Shown: positions 18,997-29,598 of the stretch, one piece after another | Layout of the letters: every line of letters begins with the position of its first letter | Numbering within the stretch: the first letter of the stretch is position 1 | DNA from: Pycnococcus provasolii | Taxonomy: Eukaryota > Chlorophyta > Pseudoscourfieldiophyceae > Pseudoscourfieldiales > Pycnococcaceae | Assembly (NCBI GenBank): GCA_938743325.2 | Contig: OW568891.1 | Location: 186,001 to 250,000 of the forward strand | Length of the DNA: 64,000 bases | Direction of reading: 5' to 3' | Notes under the pieces: model-generated | What the model saw: only the letters and a program-made list of their open reading frames with translations | Databases searched by the model: none | Told to the model about the DNA's origin: nothing | Program-made: the position numbers and the translations under genes

Positions 18997-21255
18997 CTAT
19001 GTAATATTCCAAGACATGCAGCAGGTTCCGTACGTCCTGAATGACGAGATGATGATGTACGCGAACCAAAGGCAGATATACATTCCTGCTGTCGCATTTG
19101 CGATGTTCTTATCGCCGCCGAGCTCGCCTCCAACATAGAATCGGCGCAACATCAAAGTGCCAAGGCAAATGCAGGCGGAGATGCAAAACACCATCACGCT
19201 AAGGCCAAATCCTGGCGACACCACGATGAAATCCTCACCCTTTGACAACTGGTACGCCGACGAAATGAGCCATGGGAAACCAATGCCCAGGAACACGTTC
19301 ACGCTATTCGAGCCAGTCACGTTGCCAACCGCGTCGTCTGCCGTGGGCAAGTGAATTGCCGCCAACTTCGAAGCGAATGTGTCTGGAAGGCTCGTGCCAA
19401 GGGCCACAAATGTGATCGCCGTGACGGACTTCTCTAGTCCAACGACGCATCCAAAAACACTCGCAAGCTCGCCCACCACCGCGGTCAATCCCCCGATGAA
19501 AATGATCGCAACGACGAAGCACGTCCAGCCACCGCCGTACTCGTTCGAGGGAATCATCGCGAAAAGCACCTTCCATGGCACAGTCAGGAAGTGCATGAGC
19601 AAATCCACGCCGCTGGGAGGCAGCTCCACGCCGTCGTCGTCAAGCTCACCGTGCACGCTGAGCGCGTTGAGGAACTGTGCCTTGTACGTTCTCATCACCG
19701 CGCCCACAACGATCTTCTGCTTCGATCCCCACCTGCCCAGCTTTGCAAGACCCGCGGCCGCGAAGGCGGCAGCGCCGTCGATATACTTGTTCGCCTTCTC
19801 GCTCGCGGGAAGATTCGAACCGCTGTACACATTCACGACGAAGCTGCGACGATTGCCGTCAGCGTTCTTCTTGGTCATCGCCGTAGTCACGAGGAACGTG
19901 AGGTTGACGTGGCCAGCATAATCACCACGGTTGTCCTTCAGCTCGACCTTCACGTCCACGTTCTCGTCCATCTTGATGTCCTCCAGCTGGAAAGAGCCAA
20001 TGCCGAGAAGGTCGTCCGCGCTGAGGTCGTCGTGGTCGAACACCTTGACGTGCATCACGTTGTCCTCGCTGGTGTCGAGGTCGTTGATGAAGAACGTGGT
20101 GTCCCAGATCGGGTTGAGCACCCTCCTCTTGAACTTCGTCTTGAGCACGTGCTTGCCGATGATCACCTGGCAGTACGGGTCGCTGCTCATGCCGTTGATG
20201 AACTCCTCCGGCTGGTTGTCCTCGAGGCCGTCGAGCATGTCCACGCCCGGCTCGGTGTGCCGCAGCTCCATGCGCACGCCGCCTGAAATCATGCGAACCG
20301 CATTGGCGCGGAACTTGAGGTACTCCGTCATCATCGCCTCGTCCTCGTCGGAATCGTCAGCCGCCTTCGCCTTCGCGTCCTCTTCAGCCGCGCCGCCTTC
20401 GCCGCTCTCCTCGTCCGCCGTCATCGCGTCGTCCCACTTGAGTCCCCTCGCGTCCACAACCTTGTTGCTGATGAACAGAGTGAACGGGAATACGCGCCAG
20501 CGGCGGTCGGCACCGTACGCAAGCGCGACGAGGAGCGGGAAGAAGGCGAACGTGATCGCCGACTCCAGCACGGTCACTATTCCCTTGGACCACACCTCGA
20601 TGATAATGAACAGCCAGACGTACGCGAAGACGGACGAGAACGCGGTGATGCAGAACACCTGGAATTGCTTCACGCGCTTCACCTTTGGCGCCTCGATGGC
20701 AGTGACGCAGACGCCGGTGATGATGAGCAGGTTGAACGCGGCGGAGCCGACGATAGTGGACGGCCCGAGCACGTCAGCCGGCTCGCCGAGCGTCGTAACC
20801 GAACCGAGCGCCGACAGCAAAATTTCAGGCGCAGACGAGCCGAGCGCCATGAGCGTCAGGTTCGCGACGGTTGCGTTCCAGACGTTCTCCGAGACGACGT
20901 CCTGCTTACCCGTGAGAGGGTTCGTGCGGACATTCTCCACCGTCTTGGACGTGATGACCTCAATAGCCCCCATGAAGACGTCTGCGACGATGGCCACGCC
21001 GAGGAAGGAGTAGAGCAGCGCGAAGAGGAAGACGAACGCGCGCGCCTCCTGCGACCAGTGGTCGTAGCCGGGGAAGAGGATGTACGAGCTGCACTCCTTC
21101 TGCCACGTCTGGTCGTAGTACTTGCCGCGCCACAGCGATATCATGAAGCCTGGCAACGTCGACTTCGGCACGCAGTCCTCCGTGTAGTTGAGGTGGTGCG
21201 CCGCGGCGCTAATCACCTCGCAAAACTCCAGACGCGTCAGCTTTTCGCTCGTGCG

Positions 21256-21322
<67 letters not shown>

Positions 21323-21528
21323 AAAGGGTTGTGAGCACAGCTGAGATATCGTACCAAGGTGTGGCCCCATGAATTAGTGTACTGCAAGTGCAAGGTACGT
21401 ACCGCCGTCGCGTTGATGGGCGCACATGTCCACGTCTGGTTGGTGAACCCCACTGCGGCGTGCGCGGAGTTGACGGCGCCGAAGAAGCACAGAAGAGAAG
21501 CCGCCACACAGCGAGAAAACGAGCGCAT
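18997..21528 (-). CDS. Na+/Ca2+ exchanger (NCX family) with a C2 domain in the regulatory loop
   Basis: From the ATG at 21528 a signal peptide (MRSFSRCVAASLLCFFGAVN) leads to an extracellular segment. The N-terminal transmembrane bundle has alpha-1 repeat NLTLMALGSSAPEILLSALG and GPSTIVGSAAFNLLIITGVC. A cytosolic loop of roughly 250 residues is acidic and then holds a C2 domain: SDPYCQVIIGKHVLKTKFKR, RVLNPIWDTTFFI, VMHVKVFDHDDLSADDLLGI. The C-terminal bundle has alpha-2 repeat ITFVALGTSLPDTFASKLAA and NVTGSNSVNVFLGIGFPW. The acidic and amide residues of both alpha repeats are intact, so ion exchange is expected. Animal NCX loops carry Calx-beta domains at this place, whereas this loop carries C2. 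A 99-nt intron of multiple-of-three length is proposed at 21354-21256. Confidence 0.9.
21256..21354 (-). other. Probable 99-nt in-frame intron made largely of a CA dinucleotide tract
   Basis: On the minus strand GGTACGATAT supplies a GT donor at 21354 and ACACAG an AG acceptor ending at 21256. The intron is open in the coding frame because 99 is divisible by three, and if retained it would insert a poly(Thr-His) run into the exchanger's extracellular loop. Confidence 0.6.
21257..21321 (+). repeat. (TG)n microsatellite
   Basis: About 32 uninterrupted TG units on the + strand. In gene orientation it is a CA tract lying directly against the proposed 3' splice site. Confidence 0.95.
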
Positions 21529-22806
21529 TATGACGAGGACACGAGAACGAAAGCTGCACTGCACGTAACGTGATAAGACGAGCTTTTCAAGGCACGAAAA
21601 GCGTCTCCCTCCCGAGCTGACACAAACGAGCACAGGAGCTCACAGTGTTAGTAGCTACTTACTTGCACAAACACACAAACACACAACGAACCGGGAGTGC
21701 GCTCTTAACAAAAGTGTTGTGGAACCTCAGCAAGCTCAAGCACCTAAGCACCTAAGCACAAGCACCGAGGACACAAGACTAAGCACCGGCGCAATGAAGG
21801 CCACTGGAACTTCACGTAAGGTAAGAGACGGGAAACGAGTCTCAAACAAGTTTCCCAACCTGAGGAGCGCTCGTTGCGCTCGACGAGTCCCAAACGACGA
21901 GTCTTTTTCTTCTTACCCAGTGCAGTGTGGCCTTGTGAGTTGTGAGACCGAGAAAGGGCGAGCTTGCAAGCCGTGTTGGGTTGGGTTGGTTGCCAACGTG
22001 CAGTTCGCAACCGTGTGGAATGCAACCTTTGCAACCAGAATCCTGCAAGGGACCGACCGATGAGCGATCGCGAAATGCATCGCTAAAAGCATCTCCAACA
22101 AGGCGACAAGTCCGTACAAGCTCGCCGACGTGCCGAGGAGGTGTGCCGAGGCGAGAGGAGAGAGCTAGAGGAGAGGAGAGGCGCCACAACACAACACGGT
22201 GCCGAGGCGAGCGACGAGCGTAGTACTACTTCACGACCAGACTGCCTCTTTTAGAGCCTCGCCAACAGAGCTCTCCAAAGCCTTGCTGGCTGCACTGCGC
22301 CCTTGAAAGGCGTGTATGTAACTGTACGAAGTACAGTACGAACTGTGCAACGGCATCCTCTCCTCACTCCTCACTCCTCGAACGACAGCCAGCCCGGTTA
22401 AGAATTTGCTCCTGTATTCTGTATCACGTTACTCGATCACGTTGACGGCCCCTGACTTGACTGACATGGATCCACGATCCAGTCAACGTCAAGCTCGCCT
22501 CTCAAGTCTCAAGTCGGCGTCTCTCAGTCTCTCAGGTTCGTTATGTAGCCAGCCAGGCAGCCACCTGGTCACCTGAGCTCACCTCACTGGCTCACTCAAG
22601 CAAGGACCTAGGTGGACTCAGTGGCCGCCCCAGGGGCCTGCTTGACAACGTGGCTCGGAGGCGCGAGACGAGAGTGAACGGTGGCCGTGGGTGGCACCGA
22701 TCCCAACCCCGAAAACGAATTCTTTGGCGTTTCGTTAGGGGTTATTAGGGGTTAGAGGTTAGGGGTTAGGGGTTAGGGGTTAGGGGTTAGGGGTTAGGGG
22801 TTCGCC
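21529..22806. promoter_or_regulatory. 1.3-kb intergenic region between divergent genes, no recognisable gene
   Basis: Contains short reiterated words (CACCTAAGCACCTAAGCACAAGCACC near 21740; CTCACTCCTCACTCC near 22365; CTCAAGTCTCAAGTCGG near 22500) and ends with a telomere-like array. Short open frames here show no domain or codon bias. Confidence 0.5.
22734..22802 (+). repeat. Telomere-like array of 7-mers (TTAGGGG)n
   Basis: About eight GGGGTTA-type heptamers end five bases before the first ATG of the FCP1-like gene. The unit carries one extra G compared with the arrays at 6843 and 18547. Confidence 0.93.
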
Positions 22807-24930
22807 ATGTCACCAGTTTCTCCTCCGCAGCATTTTTATTTTGCATTCTGCGCCATGGCGCCCAGCGACGACGGCGACGACGACTGGCTCGACGAGCTGC
22901 CCGACCACTCTGAACCCACGCCTGCTGCGCCTGCTGCGACGCCAGGGTTGAAGCGACGGGGCCTGCTCTCTCGACGATCCAACTCTGTGCCTACCAGCGA
23001 GCTCGGTGCCGCTCACGCTCGAACTTCGACGGCGGCGGCGGCGGCGGCGGCGGCGGCTTCGACGGCGGCGGCGCCACCAGCCTCGTGCACGCACGACTTC
23101 GGATTCTTTGGTGGGATGTGCGTCGCGTGCGGGATGAAAAAGGAAGATATTGACGGCTTTCAGCACGCCGACTTGAACACGGAAAACGGGGGCGTCACAC
23201 TCGCGGCGTTCGGGGTCAGGAGACAAACACACGTGCCACCAAGCGCAGGCGCGAAACTCGAGCTCACGCGAAGGGCCGCCTCCGAGGCACTTAACGCGGA
23301 GGAAGTGAGACTGAGAAGAGAACGTAAACTCTCCCTCATCCTCGACCTCGACCACACGCTACTCAACTCAGCAAGGGGCGAGGATGTCGTCAACGAAGAA
23401 CAGAAGCTTGCAGCTACCTTACAGGCACAGCAGGCACAGCGGGTTGTCGCAGAACAATTACAACAACAATCTGCAGACCAACCTATGGCAGAGGCGGAGC
23501 CAAAGACACCCGTGCAAACGAACGGCGTCTCACAGGCGCCGGCGCTCACGCTCATCGACCGGCTCAACGCGTGGGCTGGGGCGGAACGCGCACCTGACGC
23601 GCGGTGCGCCGAGCCGAGCCTGTTTCACATGCCACACCTCGGGGGCATGTGGACAAAGCTACGACCCGGCGCTCGAGAACTGCTTGCAACCGTTGCAGAA
23701 CGATTCGACATCTCCGTCAGCACACTCGGCGATCGACAGTACGCCGAGGCGATGCTCGACCTGCTCGATCCCACGCAAACGCACGTGCGGCGCTCCGTCT
23801 CAAGCACCAACCTGTGTGCGCGCGGCGAGCACGCGACGGGTGACGGCATGTCGAAGGCTATCGGCGCACACCTCGCGTGCGAGGCACTCACGGCGGTCGT
23901 CGATGACACCGCGCACGTGTGGCCCGCGTCGATGCAAAATGGAACAAGCACCGCAGCTCTCATTGGGATTGGCAGGTACCACTTCTTCCCATCATCCGCA
24001 CGAGGATTCGGCCTAGATCCATGGCGCGCGTGCATTCTTGGAAGAGGGTGCCCTCAAGATGAGGGTGTTCCACGGCCAAAAATACCTGGCGATGGAGACA
24101 CCGGAGGCGGCGATGCGGCGTCGCCAGCGCCAACGGGGGAAGACAAGTTTGTTGCTGACTACTCCGCTCAGAGACACGCGATTGCGGAACGGCGACCTGC
24201 GGACTCGAACATTGCGGCGGAGGAGGATGAGGGCGAGCCGCTTCGAGCACTGACAAGGGCGCTGCTGACTGCACATGCGCTTGTTTATCCCAGTCCCGAG
24301 GATGAGGCGAGGGGCATTCAGGTGGCAGCGAATGCGCGCGACGCCATTCGTCGCGTGCGCCGTCAAGCGCTGCGCGGATGCGTTCTTCTTTTCAGCCGCG
24401 TCGTGCCAACTGCGGCGAAGCAGGCTGCACCCGCGGATGGTACACCAGCACAGAGGCCAAACTCCAGGTCCGCTGATCGACATCCAATCGAGAGGATGGC
24501 GGAGACGCTCGGCGCGCGTATCGCGACGGACTCAGGACCGGATGTGACGCACGTCGTCACACGTCACGGATCTCTTGGCACGTCGAAGGTGCGATGGGCG
24601 CTTGGAGAGAACAAGCTGCGTCTGTCAACTGAAAAGACGGCGGTTGCAGGGAAGCGAAGTCGTGCAGATATGGAGGAGAGCGACGCGAACCCTGCCGATG
24701 GATCGGAGCCAGCCTCGCTCGTTCACATTGTGCACGTCAGCTGGCTTCTTGCAAGCCGCGACCTTTGGCGGCGCGCCGACGAGCTCGAGCACGTCGTGCG
24801 CCGCGCCGAGGATCCCGCGGAGGAGCGCGAGTGGAATCGCGTCGCGCGCTCCTCTCGTGGCGACGCTGCGGCGCGCGAGCGGCAGCGCGCTCGCGCGAGC
24901 GCGGGCGTCACGCCTAACGTCAAGAGGTGA
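22807..24930 (+). CDS. FCP1-like RNA polymerase II CTD phosphatase (FCPH + BRCT)
   Basis: 707 residues from the ATG at 22807, with a second possible start at 22855 (MAPSDDGDDDWLDELPDHSE). After a poly-Ala run a small Cys motif (CTHDFGFFGGMCVACG) precedes the FCP homology domain: KLSLILDLDHTLLNSA with the DxDxT nucleophile motif, MWTKLRPGARELL, DISVSTLGDRQYAEAMLDLL and VVDDTAHVWP. A C-terminal BRCT domain is indicated by LRGCVLLFSRVVP, GARIATDSGPDVTHVVT and LVHIVHVSWLLASRDLWRR. This order is that of FCP1 and plant CPL3/4, which dephosphorylate Ser2/Ser5 of the Pol II C-terminal domain and recycle the polymerase. Nuclear function expected. Confidence 0.9.
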   Translation: MSPVSPPQHFYFAFCAMAPSDDGDDDWLDELPDHSEPTPAAPAATPGLKRRGLLSRRSNSVPTSELGAAHARTSTAAAAAAAAASTAAAPPASCTHDFGFFGGMCVACGMKKEDIDGFQHADLNTENGGVTLAAFGVRRQTHVPPSAGAKLELTRRAASEALNAEEVRLRRERKLSLILDLDHTLLNSARGEDVVNEEQKLAATLQAQQAQRVVAEQLQQQSADQPMAEAEPKTPVQTNGVSQAPALTLIDRLNAWAGAERAPDARCAEPSLFHMPHLGGMWTKLRPGARELLATVAERFDISVSTLGDRQYAEAMLDLLDPTQTHVRRSVSSTNLCARGEHATGDGMSKAIGAHLACEALTAVVDDTAHVWPASMQNGTSTAALIGIGRYHFFPSSARGFGLDPWRACILGRGCPQDEGVPRPKIPGDGDTGGGDAASPAPTGEDKFVADYSAQRHAIAERRPADSNIAAEEDEGEPLRALTRALLTAHALVYPSPEDEARGIQVAANARDAIRRVRRQALRGCVLLFSRVVPTAAKQAAPADGTPAQRPNSRSADRHPIERMAETLGARIATDSGPDVTHVVTRHGSLGTSKVRWALGENKLRLSTEKTAVAGKRSRADMEESDANPADGSEPASLVHIVHVSWLLASRDLWRRADELEHVVRRAEDPAEEREWNRVARSSRGDAAARERQRARASAGVTPNVKR

Positions 24931-24975
24931 CCTATCGTAGGCACCCCGTCCTCCCCCCCGAATGGCCGAATCTGT

Positions 24976-25000
24976 AACCCTAGCCCTAACCCTAACCCTA
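24976..25000 (-). repeat. Short telomere-like array (CCCTAA variants)
   Basis: Four units (one CCCTAG) about 180 nt upstream of the ATG at 25181. Confidence 0.88.
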
Positions 25001-25180
25001 GGCCGCGGTTTTTGCCCGGGGCCTTAACGGTGAAATGTGTCGTTGTAGGGCGTTTTTTTCCTCCGGAGAAAATTATTTTATTTTATTTTACGCGCGCGCT
25101 TATTTTTCTCGAGAAGACGTCCTTGTGAAGAAGTTGAAGAAGTTGCTCTCTCTTTGATATTGTTTTTCTCTCTCGCTCTC

Positions 25181-26254
25181 ATGACAACGGCTCTGAAGAA
25201 CTGGGAGGCTCAGGCGAAGACCAACTCGATATTGGCCGGGTCCCTCAAGGCGCTCGAGGAGCGTATTGACGCGCTCGGAATCTTCGTCGAGTGGAAAGAT
25301 TCGATGGACGTCGAAGTTGCGGCCATGCAAGATACGCTCGAGGGACTCAGAGAGGCGATGACCGCGATGGAAAAGGAGAAGAAAAGAGGTAAGCTGGTGG
25401 GCGCGGCGCTCGCAGGACTGTCGAGGCGCAATATCGGTGGAGGTGCACAAGAAGACACAACACCAACAACCTTCATGGGAAAGCTCGTTGCGCAGGCGGT
25501 CTCGCCCATACCGTGCGCGTGCATGGCTGTCGTGTCAGCAGGCTGTGGCACAGGCGCGCTCGCCATGCTCGAAGCGGACGGCATCACAACAGACGACGCC
25601 GTCAAGGCGAACGCCGGGCTCTTCGGCGCATCGGCCGTCGTCGCGAGCGGCCTCGCACTCGCCGCGCTTTCCATGAACAACAGAATGGTGAGGGCATTCT
25701 ACCTCGCATTCATCCCGTGGCTCGACGGCGCCGCCGCCACGACCGTGACAACCGCCCTAAAACTGTACGTGAAGAACGACAGATTTCAGTCACAAGCAAG
25801 AGGGTTTGCTGACGACAAGTGCGCCGAGCGCAAGGACGTGTTCGTGACCCTCACCGCGCTCGCTCTGCTCGCGGTGCTCGCGCACTTCTACATCGCCGTT
25901 TACGCCTTCTACGTGTCAGGCGGTGCAACAAGGTCGTCCACCACCACGCTCGGCGAGTCTATGAAAACCGCCTTCACCAGCATTTTCGGTAGCTCGCAAG
26001 CCGCCATCGAGCCCGCTCCGCCGGCGCCGACTTCCGCCGCCGCGTCACCTCGCTCGACGCCGAAGAAGCTTACGTTCGAATCAAACAGCGCGCTCGCGCC
26101 AGTCGCAACGCCGGACAACCGTCGCGGTCGTTCTGCAACCACCGCGGCGGCACCCGCGAGCGCGACCACGGCTGAGAGTGCCTTCACGCCTCCTTCGAAG
26201 GGCCGACAACGCGCGTTGTCAACGCCCGAGTCAGCGTTGAAAATTCAACTCTGA
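25181..26254 (+). CDS. Unknown membrane protein with coiled coil and about four transmembrane segments
   Basis: 357 residues from the ATG at 25181. Residues ~10-75 form a likely coiled coil (LKALEERIDALGIFVEWKDS, MQDTLEGLREAMTAMEKEKK). Four hydrophobic segments follow: PIPCACMAVVSAGCGTGALA, LFGASAVVASGLALAALS, FYLAFIPWLDGAAATTVTTA, and VFVTLTALALLAVLAHFYIA. The C-terminal ~100 residues are Ala/Ser/Thr/Pro-rich with SP/TP sites (SPRSTPKKLTF, TPDNRRGRSAT), suggesting a phosphorylated cytosolic tail. I do not recognise a family. Clean high-GC codon use and an unbroken frame support a real gene. Confidence 0.7.
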   Translation: MTTALKNWEAQAKTNSILAGSLKALEERIDALGIFVEWKDSMDVEVAAMQDTLEGLREAMTAMEKEKKRGKLVGAALAGLSRRNIGGGAQEDTTPTTFMGKLVAQAVSPIPCACMAVVSAGCGTGALAMLEADGITTDDAVKANAGLFGASAVVASGLALAALSMNNRMVRAFYLAFIPWLDGAAATTVTTALKLYVKNDRFQSQARGFADDKCAERKDVFVTLTALALLAVLAHFYIAVYAFYVSGGATRSSTTTLGESMKTAFTSIFGSSQAAIEPAPPAPTSAAASPRSTPKKLTFESNSALAPVATPDNRRGRSATTAAAPASATTAESAFTPPSKGRQRALSTPESALKIQL

Positions 26255-26282
26255 GATTTCTCATTCAGTAATGAAGTTGCAC
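26255..26282 (+). promoter_or_regulatory. 3'-UTR element shared with the gene ending at 38998
   Basis: Directly after the stop codon lies GATTTCTCATTCAGTAATGA AGTTGC (split here). Almost the same string follows another stop near 39003. Confidence 0.5.
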
Positions 26283-27403
26283 TTTCGTTTGTCCAGCGGT
26301 CGTCCATTCACCTCATTCACTTTCACCGTTCAGCCCATTCACCGGTGCCATTCACTGCGCGTTTTTGTTCATGGCGCAGGTGATTTCGAAGGTTGTATCA
26401 CTCTATTAGGGCGCTTTCGTTGGCTCAGCGAGGGCTCCGGTTGCGACTTGTTTTCGTTGATGTTGTCGCCAGCGCCACCAACCGTGCATCAACACGATGA
26501 CTCAAGGGTTACACATACTACTCTACCTGCAGCTAGAGTAGTATCTAAAGGAGTCCAACGTGTGAGAAAGGGAACTGTCTTGGAGTTGAGACTGCAATAA
26601 TGTATTTACAAACAATGTACACACAAACTCCTACGAGACATTTTCAAAAAAGTCCTCGTCAGCGTCTTCACCCCAATCACTGATGACACGCGCGTGGAAT
26701 GCGTCCGTCTCCGCCTCGCTTTCGATGCCTGAGTCCCGCACCCGCCTGCTAGATGAGCGGTCGCATCGTACGACGTGTCGTCGAGAAATAGTGCGGTGGC
26801 GCCACTGACGCGTGCGCGTATGCGTGCACGCGACGACGTGCTGCGCGTGCTGCGCTGCAGCGGATGATTGTGAGAGAATGCTGGCCCAAATCAGTCGAAA
26901 CCAGTCGGAGCTCGGGTCGGACAGTCGGAGGGGGATTTTACAACCAACATCCGGGATACCTCGTTGCTCCCTCACGGTTGTATGGTGAATCTTTCCGGGT
27001 GGGCCGCTCGGGATCCCGGTCCGACAGGTCCTCCAAGTTGGAGCAAACTTCAATGGCGTCCAAGAAGTTCCCGACGTTTGCTTTGTGTGGGCGGGTTCTA
27101 GAGGTCCAATAACGATGTTAGTCTATCGGATATGGTATCGCCGCGAGTTAGCATTCACCATTCAAGACGCGGTGGCCGCTACAAAACCCATTCACGCGCC
27201 AAGACGGGCGACCCCTTCCTTATTAAGCTCGACAAGCACACGACGCACACAAAAAATAACACGTGGAGGCGGGCGCTTGCTGGAGGTGTCAGAGGTGAGC
27301 GGGTTCACGGAACTTACGCAGTACTACCACTACTACGCCTATCAGAATTCAGAAGGGCGAGTACTTCGATAAACTCTTGACGATCCAAAAGACGTACATT
27401 ATA
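26283..27403. other. 1.1-kb stretch without a confident gene
   Basis: Short open frames on both strands look like chance. The one exception worth noting is a minus-strand frame ending at 26631 whose last ~35 residues are acidic and non-repetitive (SGIESEAETDAFHARVISDW then GEDADEDFFENVS). It could be the last exon of a small spliced gene, but I find no clear partner exon. AGTAGTAT/ATACTACT words near 26515-26540 form a small inverted repeat. Confidence 0.35.
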
Positions 27404-27820
27404 ATGCCCGAGTCGCGTGCTCGAAGTATCATCAGCAGCATCCAACGAGCACAGATCTCAGAGCTGCAAAGTGGAACTGATGTCAACGCATGGCGCCTTT
27501 CCACGAAAAACGCCGTACGACTTGCAAGCGCACATTACGCCCTCTACGTCACGAATGAAACTGCACAGCAACAGCACATCAACGAAGTGCTGCTCGCCCT
27601 GGCATCTGAGTACGGCTCGCGCACTTTCGTGGGCCCGGGACCCGAGCGCGCGCTGAGGCTCGCGCGATCGGCGCATACGGTGCTGCCGTGCTCGACGTAC
27701 GCCGCCGTGGCGCGCGCGTTGGTTTCCGCGGCGCGGTTCACTGGGATCCTCGACGTCCTCGACGGCCAGTCAGATCCGAGTTTGCTTTCGTTTTACCCTT
27801 GCGAGGGAGGGAGGGAGTGA
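27404..27820 (+). CDS. Small hypothetical protein
   Basis: 138 residues from the ATG at 27404. Helical and Ala/Arg-rich, with SIISSIQRAQISELQSGTDV near the start and a middle section (EVLLALASEYGSRTFVG). No recognised motif. The gene is preceded by short introns or noncoding sequence, and its 3' end is convergent with the next gene at about 85 bp. A real gene is plausible but not proven. Confidence 0.4.
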   Translation: MPESRARSIISSIQRAQISELQSGTDVNAWRLSTKNAVRLASAHYALYVTNETAQQQHINEVLLALASEYGSRTFVGPGPERALRLARSAHTVLPCSTYAAVARALVSAARFTGILDVLDGQSDPSLLSFYPCEGGRE

Positions 27821-27905
27821 TTTAGGTCGCACCATTTTGTCCTGAAATTGAAGTTTACGGTGTAGATAAATACCGCTATTGAAAAAAGTACAAAGAACGA
27901 AACGT

Positions 27906-28811
27906 TCAGCTTCGAGCGGAGACGGAGAGCGCCGCGCGAAGTCTCGGCGTCGACGCGACTGCTGCGCGCATCTCCGCCGGATCGGCGAATGTGAGTAAGA
28001 CGCTGCTCGTTCTAGGGTCAAACTCGCCGCGCGTGAAGTACGGCTCGAGCGTATTGTCAAGATTGAGCCGGAGAGCTGTGTGCAAACCGCCGCGGTCGTC
28101 GAGCGTCGCGTTGCGAAAGTGCGTGTACAAAAGCTTCATGTGAACTTTGCCATGTCTCGGGTGCTCGACTTCAAACTCCACGCGGTCGCCGGAAAACGTA
28201 GCGTTCCCTCCTCGCCGGCGGCTTTCGACTGTGCCCACGCGTGCCGCAACAAGCGTCACTGTGCACGTCCTCCTCGCGTGCACTCTTTCAACCGCTTCGT
28301 CGAGCCCTCGTCTCCGCCTAGCGTTAGTAGGCAGGCGTCGCGTGTCGTACGTTGGCGTCGGCTTGTGTAAGTATGTTCTTGCGAACGATCTTGCCACTCC
28401 GGTTGTTGTCGTCGTCGTCGTCGTCGTCGTTGTTTGCGACACACTTCCCACCGTATGGCCTAGCTTAGAAGACAGCAGTGCCGCGCGCCGTTTTGCGTTA
28501 TGCGCGTCTCGCATGGCGTTCGCAAACGCCTCCAGTGCGTCCGCCGCCTCACCCATGGACCCACCTCGTGCTGGTACTGTTTGGTGCAGTCTCGTCTTCG
28601 TCGCCCCCTTGTGGTTTGCGGCCGCATTGCCGGGACGAGAGACGAGGGCGGACACGTGGGGCGTCGACAGGAAAGCTTGCGTTGTCTCCTCCGCATCTTT
28701 CTGATGCGCGGGCCGACGTCCTAGCCGGCGTGGGGAGACGGCCGGCGACGTTAGCGCGTTCGGGTGCGCGTTCAGCGGCTGCTCCGGCGCACGCATCAGC
28801 TGACGCGACAT
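27906..28811 (-). CDS. Hypothetical Arg-rich protein
   Basis: 301 residues from the ATG at 28811. The N-terminal half is low complexity with a Thr run (CGA/ACGA microsatellite, 28405-28436). The C-terminal half is better organised: RRTCTVTLVAARVGTVESRR, GDRVEFEVEHPRHGKVHMKL, LYTHFRNATLDDRGGLHTAL and SSVLLTFADPAEMRAAVAST, suggesting a beta-rich domain. I recognise no family. Confidence 0.5.
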   Translation of the reverse strand: MSRQLMRAPEQPLNAHPNALTSPAVSPRRLGRRPAHQKDAEETTQAFLSTPHVSALVSRPGNAAANHKGATKTRLHQTVPARGGSMGEAADALEAFANAMRDAHNAKRRAALLSSKLGHTVGSVSQTTTTTTTTTTTGVARSFARTYLHKPTPTYDTRRLPTNARRRRGLDEAVERVHARRTCTVTLVAARVGTVESRRRGGNATFSGDRVEFEVEHPRHGKVHMKLLYTHFRNATLDDRGGLHTALRLNLDNTLEPYFTRGEFDPRTSSVLLTFADPAEMRAAVASTPRLRAALSVSARS

Positions 28812-29320
28812 GGAGCCGGGGGAAGGTGGCCCCGGGAATAATAAAGTTTACCAACAAGAATCGGAGTTGACAAATCACGTCCCTCCGAACTCCGAACTCC
28901 TCCGATGAAGAACGACTACTGACATATCGAGTTCGAAGGTGTTTCTTTTCAAGGAAGGAGTTATTTAAAAGTGACCATGTTGTTTGTCCACGCAAATGAC
29001 CAGTCGTCTCAATCTCAATCTCAGGATTTCAGGAATCAAATTCAGACCGTCAGACCGTCAGACTGTCAGACATACTGTAGTGCTACAGGTACCTTTAAAA
29101 TGTACTCTTAATGGTAAGTATGTAAGCCCTCTCGTCTCTCAATACCTTTACGGCTTTACACCTATGCGACGACGAATACAGTACTACACTACTACATGCG
29201 GCACTGTAGTTCTTACGTTTCGAATATATAGTACTATCTAAAGGCCACTTATTCGTATCTGTGTAGAGAAGGATCAAGATGGTGATTGTTCGTTCTACAG
29301 GTTGTTACATAGGCTACACA
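28812..29320. other. Noncoding spacer
   Basis: A 0.5-kb AT-richer stretch with CAGACCGTCAGACCGTCAGACTGTCAGAC tandem 9-mers near 29044-29075 and ACTACACTACTACATG near 29181. I see no gene. Confidence 0.4.
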
Positions 29321-29560
29321 TCACCTCGCGGTGGCGACGAGGCTTCCCAGGTGCGCGAGCACGCCTGCGCGGCTTGCGGCGGCGCAGCGCGCGTGCACGC
29401 CCGTCGACGGCGGCAAAAAGAACGCATGGTGAGAAGGTAAAATGCCGCTGCCCTCGCCGAAAAATGATCCCAACCTCGCGCGCCAAGCTTCGAGCGCGAA
29501 GGCGTGCGCGACGGAATCGTCGATATCCACGTCGCCGTTCGCTTCGCTCTCATTCGCGCA

Positions 29561-29598
<38 letters not shown>

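Noticed and set aside
19931-21013. 360-codon plus-strand frame
   Set aside because: Antisense of the NCX gene. Low-complexity Ser/Thr composition and no domain.
6843-22802. Telomeric repeats as a chromosome end
   Set aside because: Arrays are short, in both orientations, and flanked by genes on both sides.
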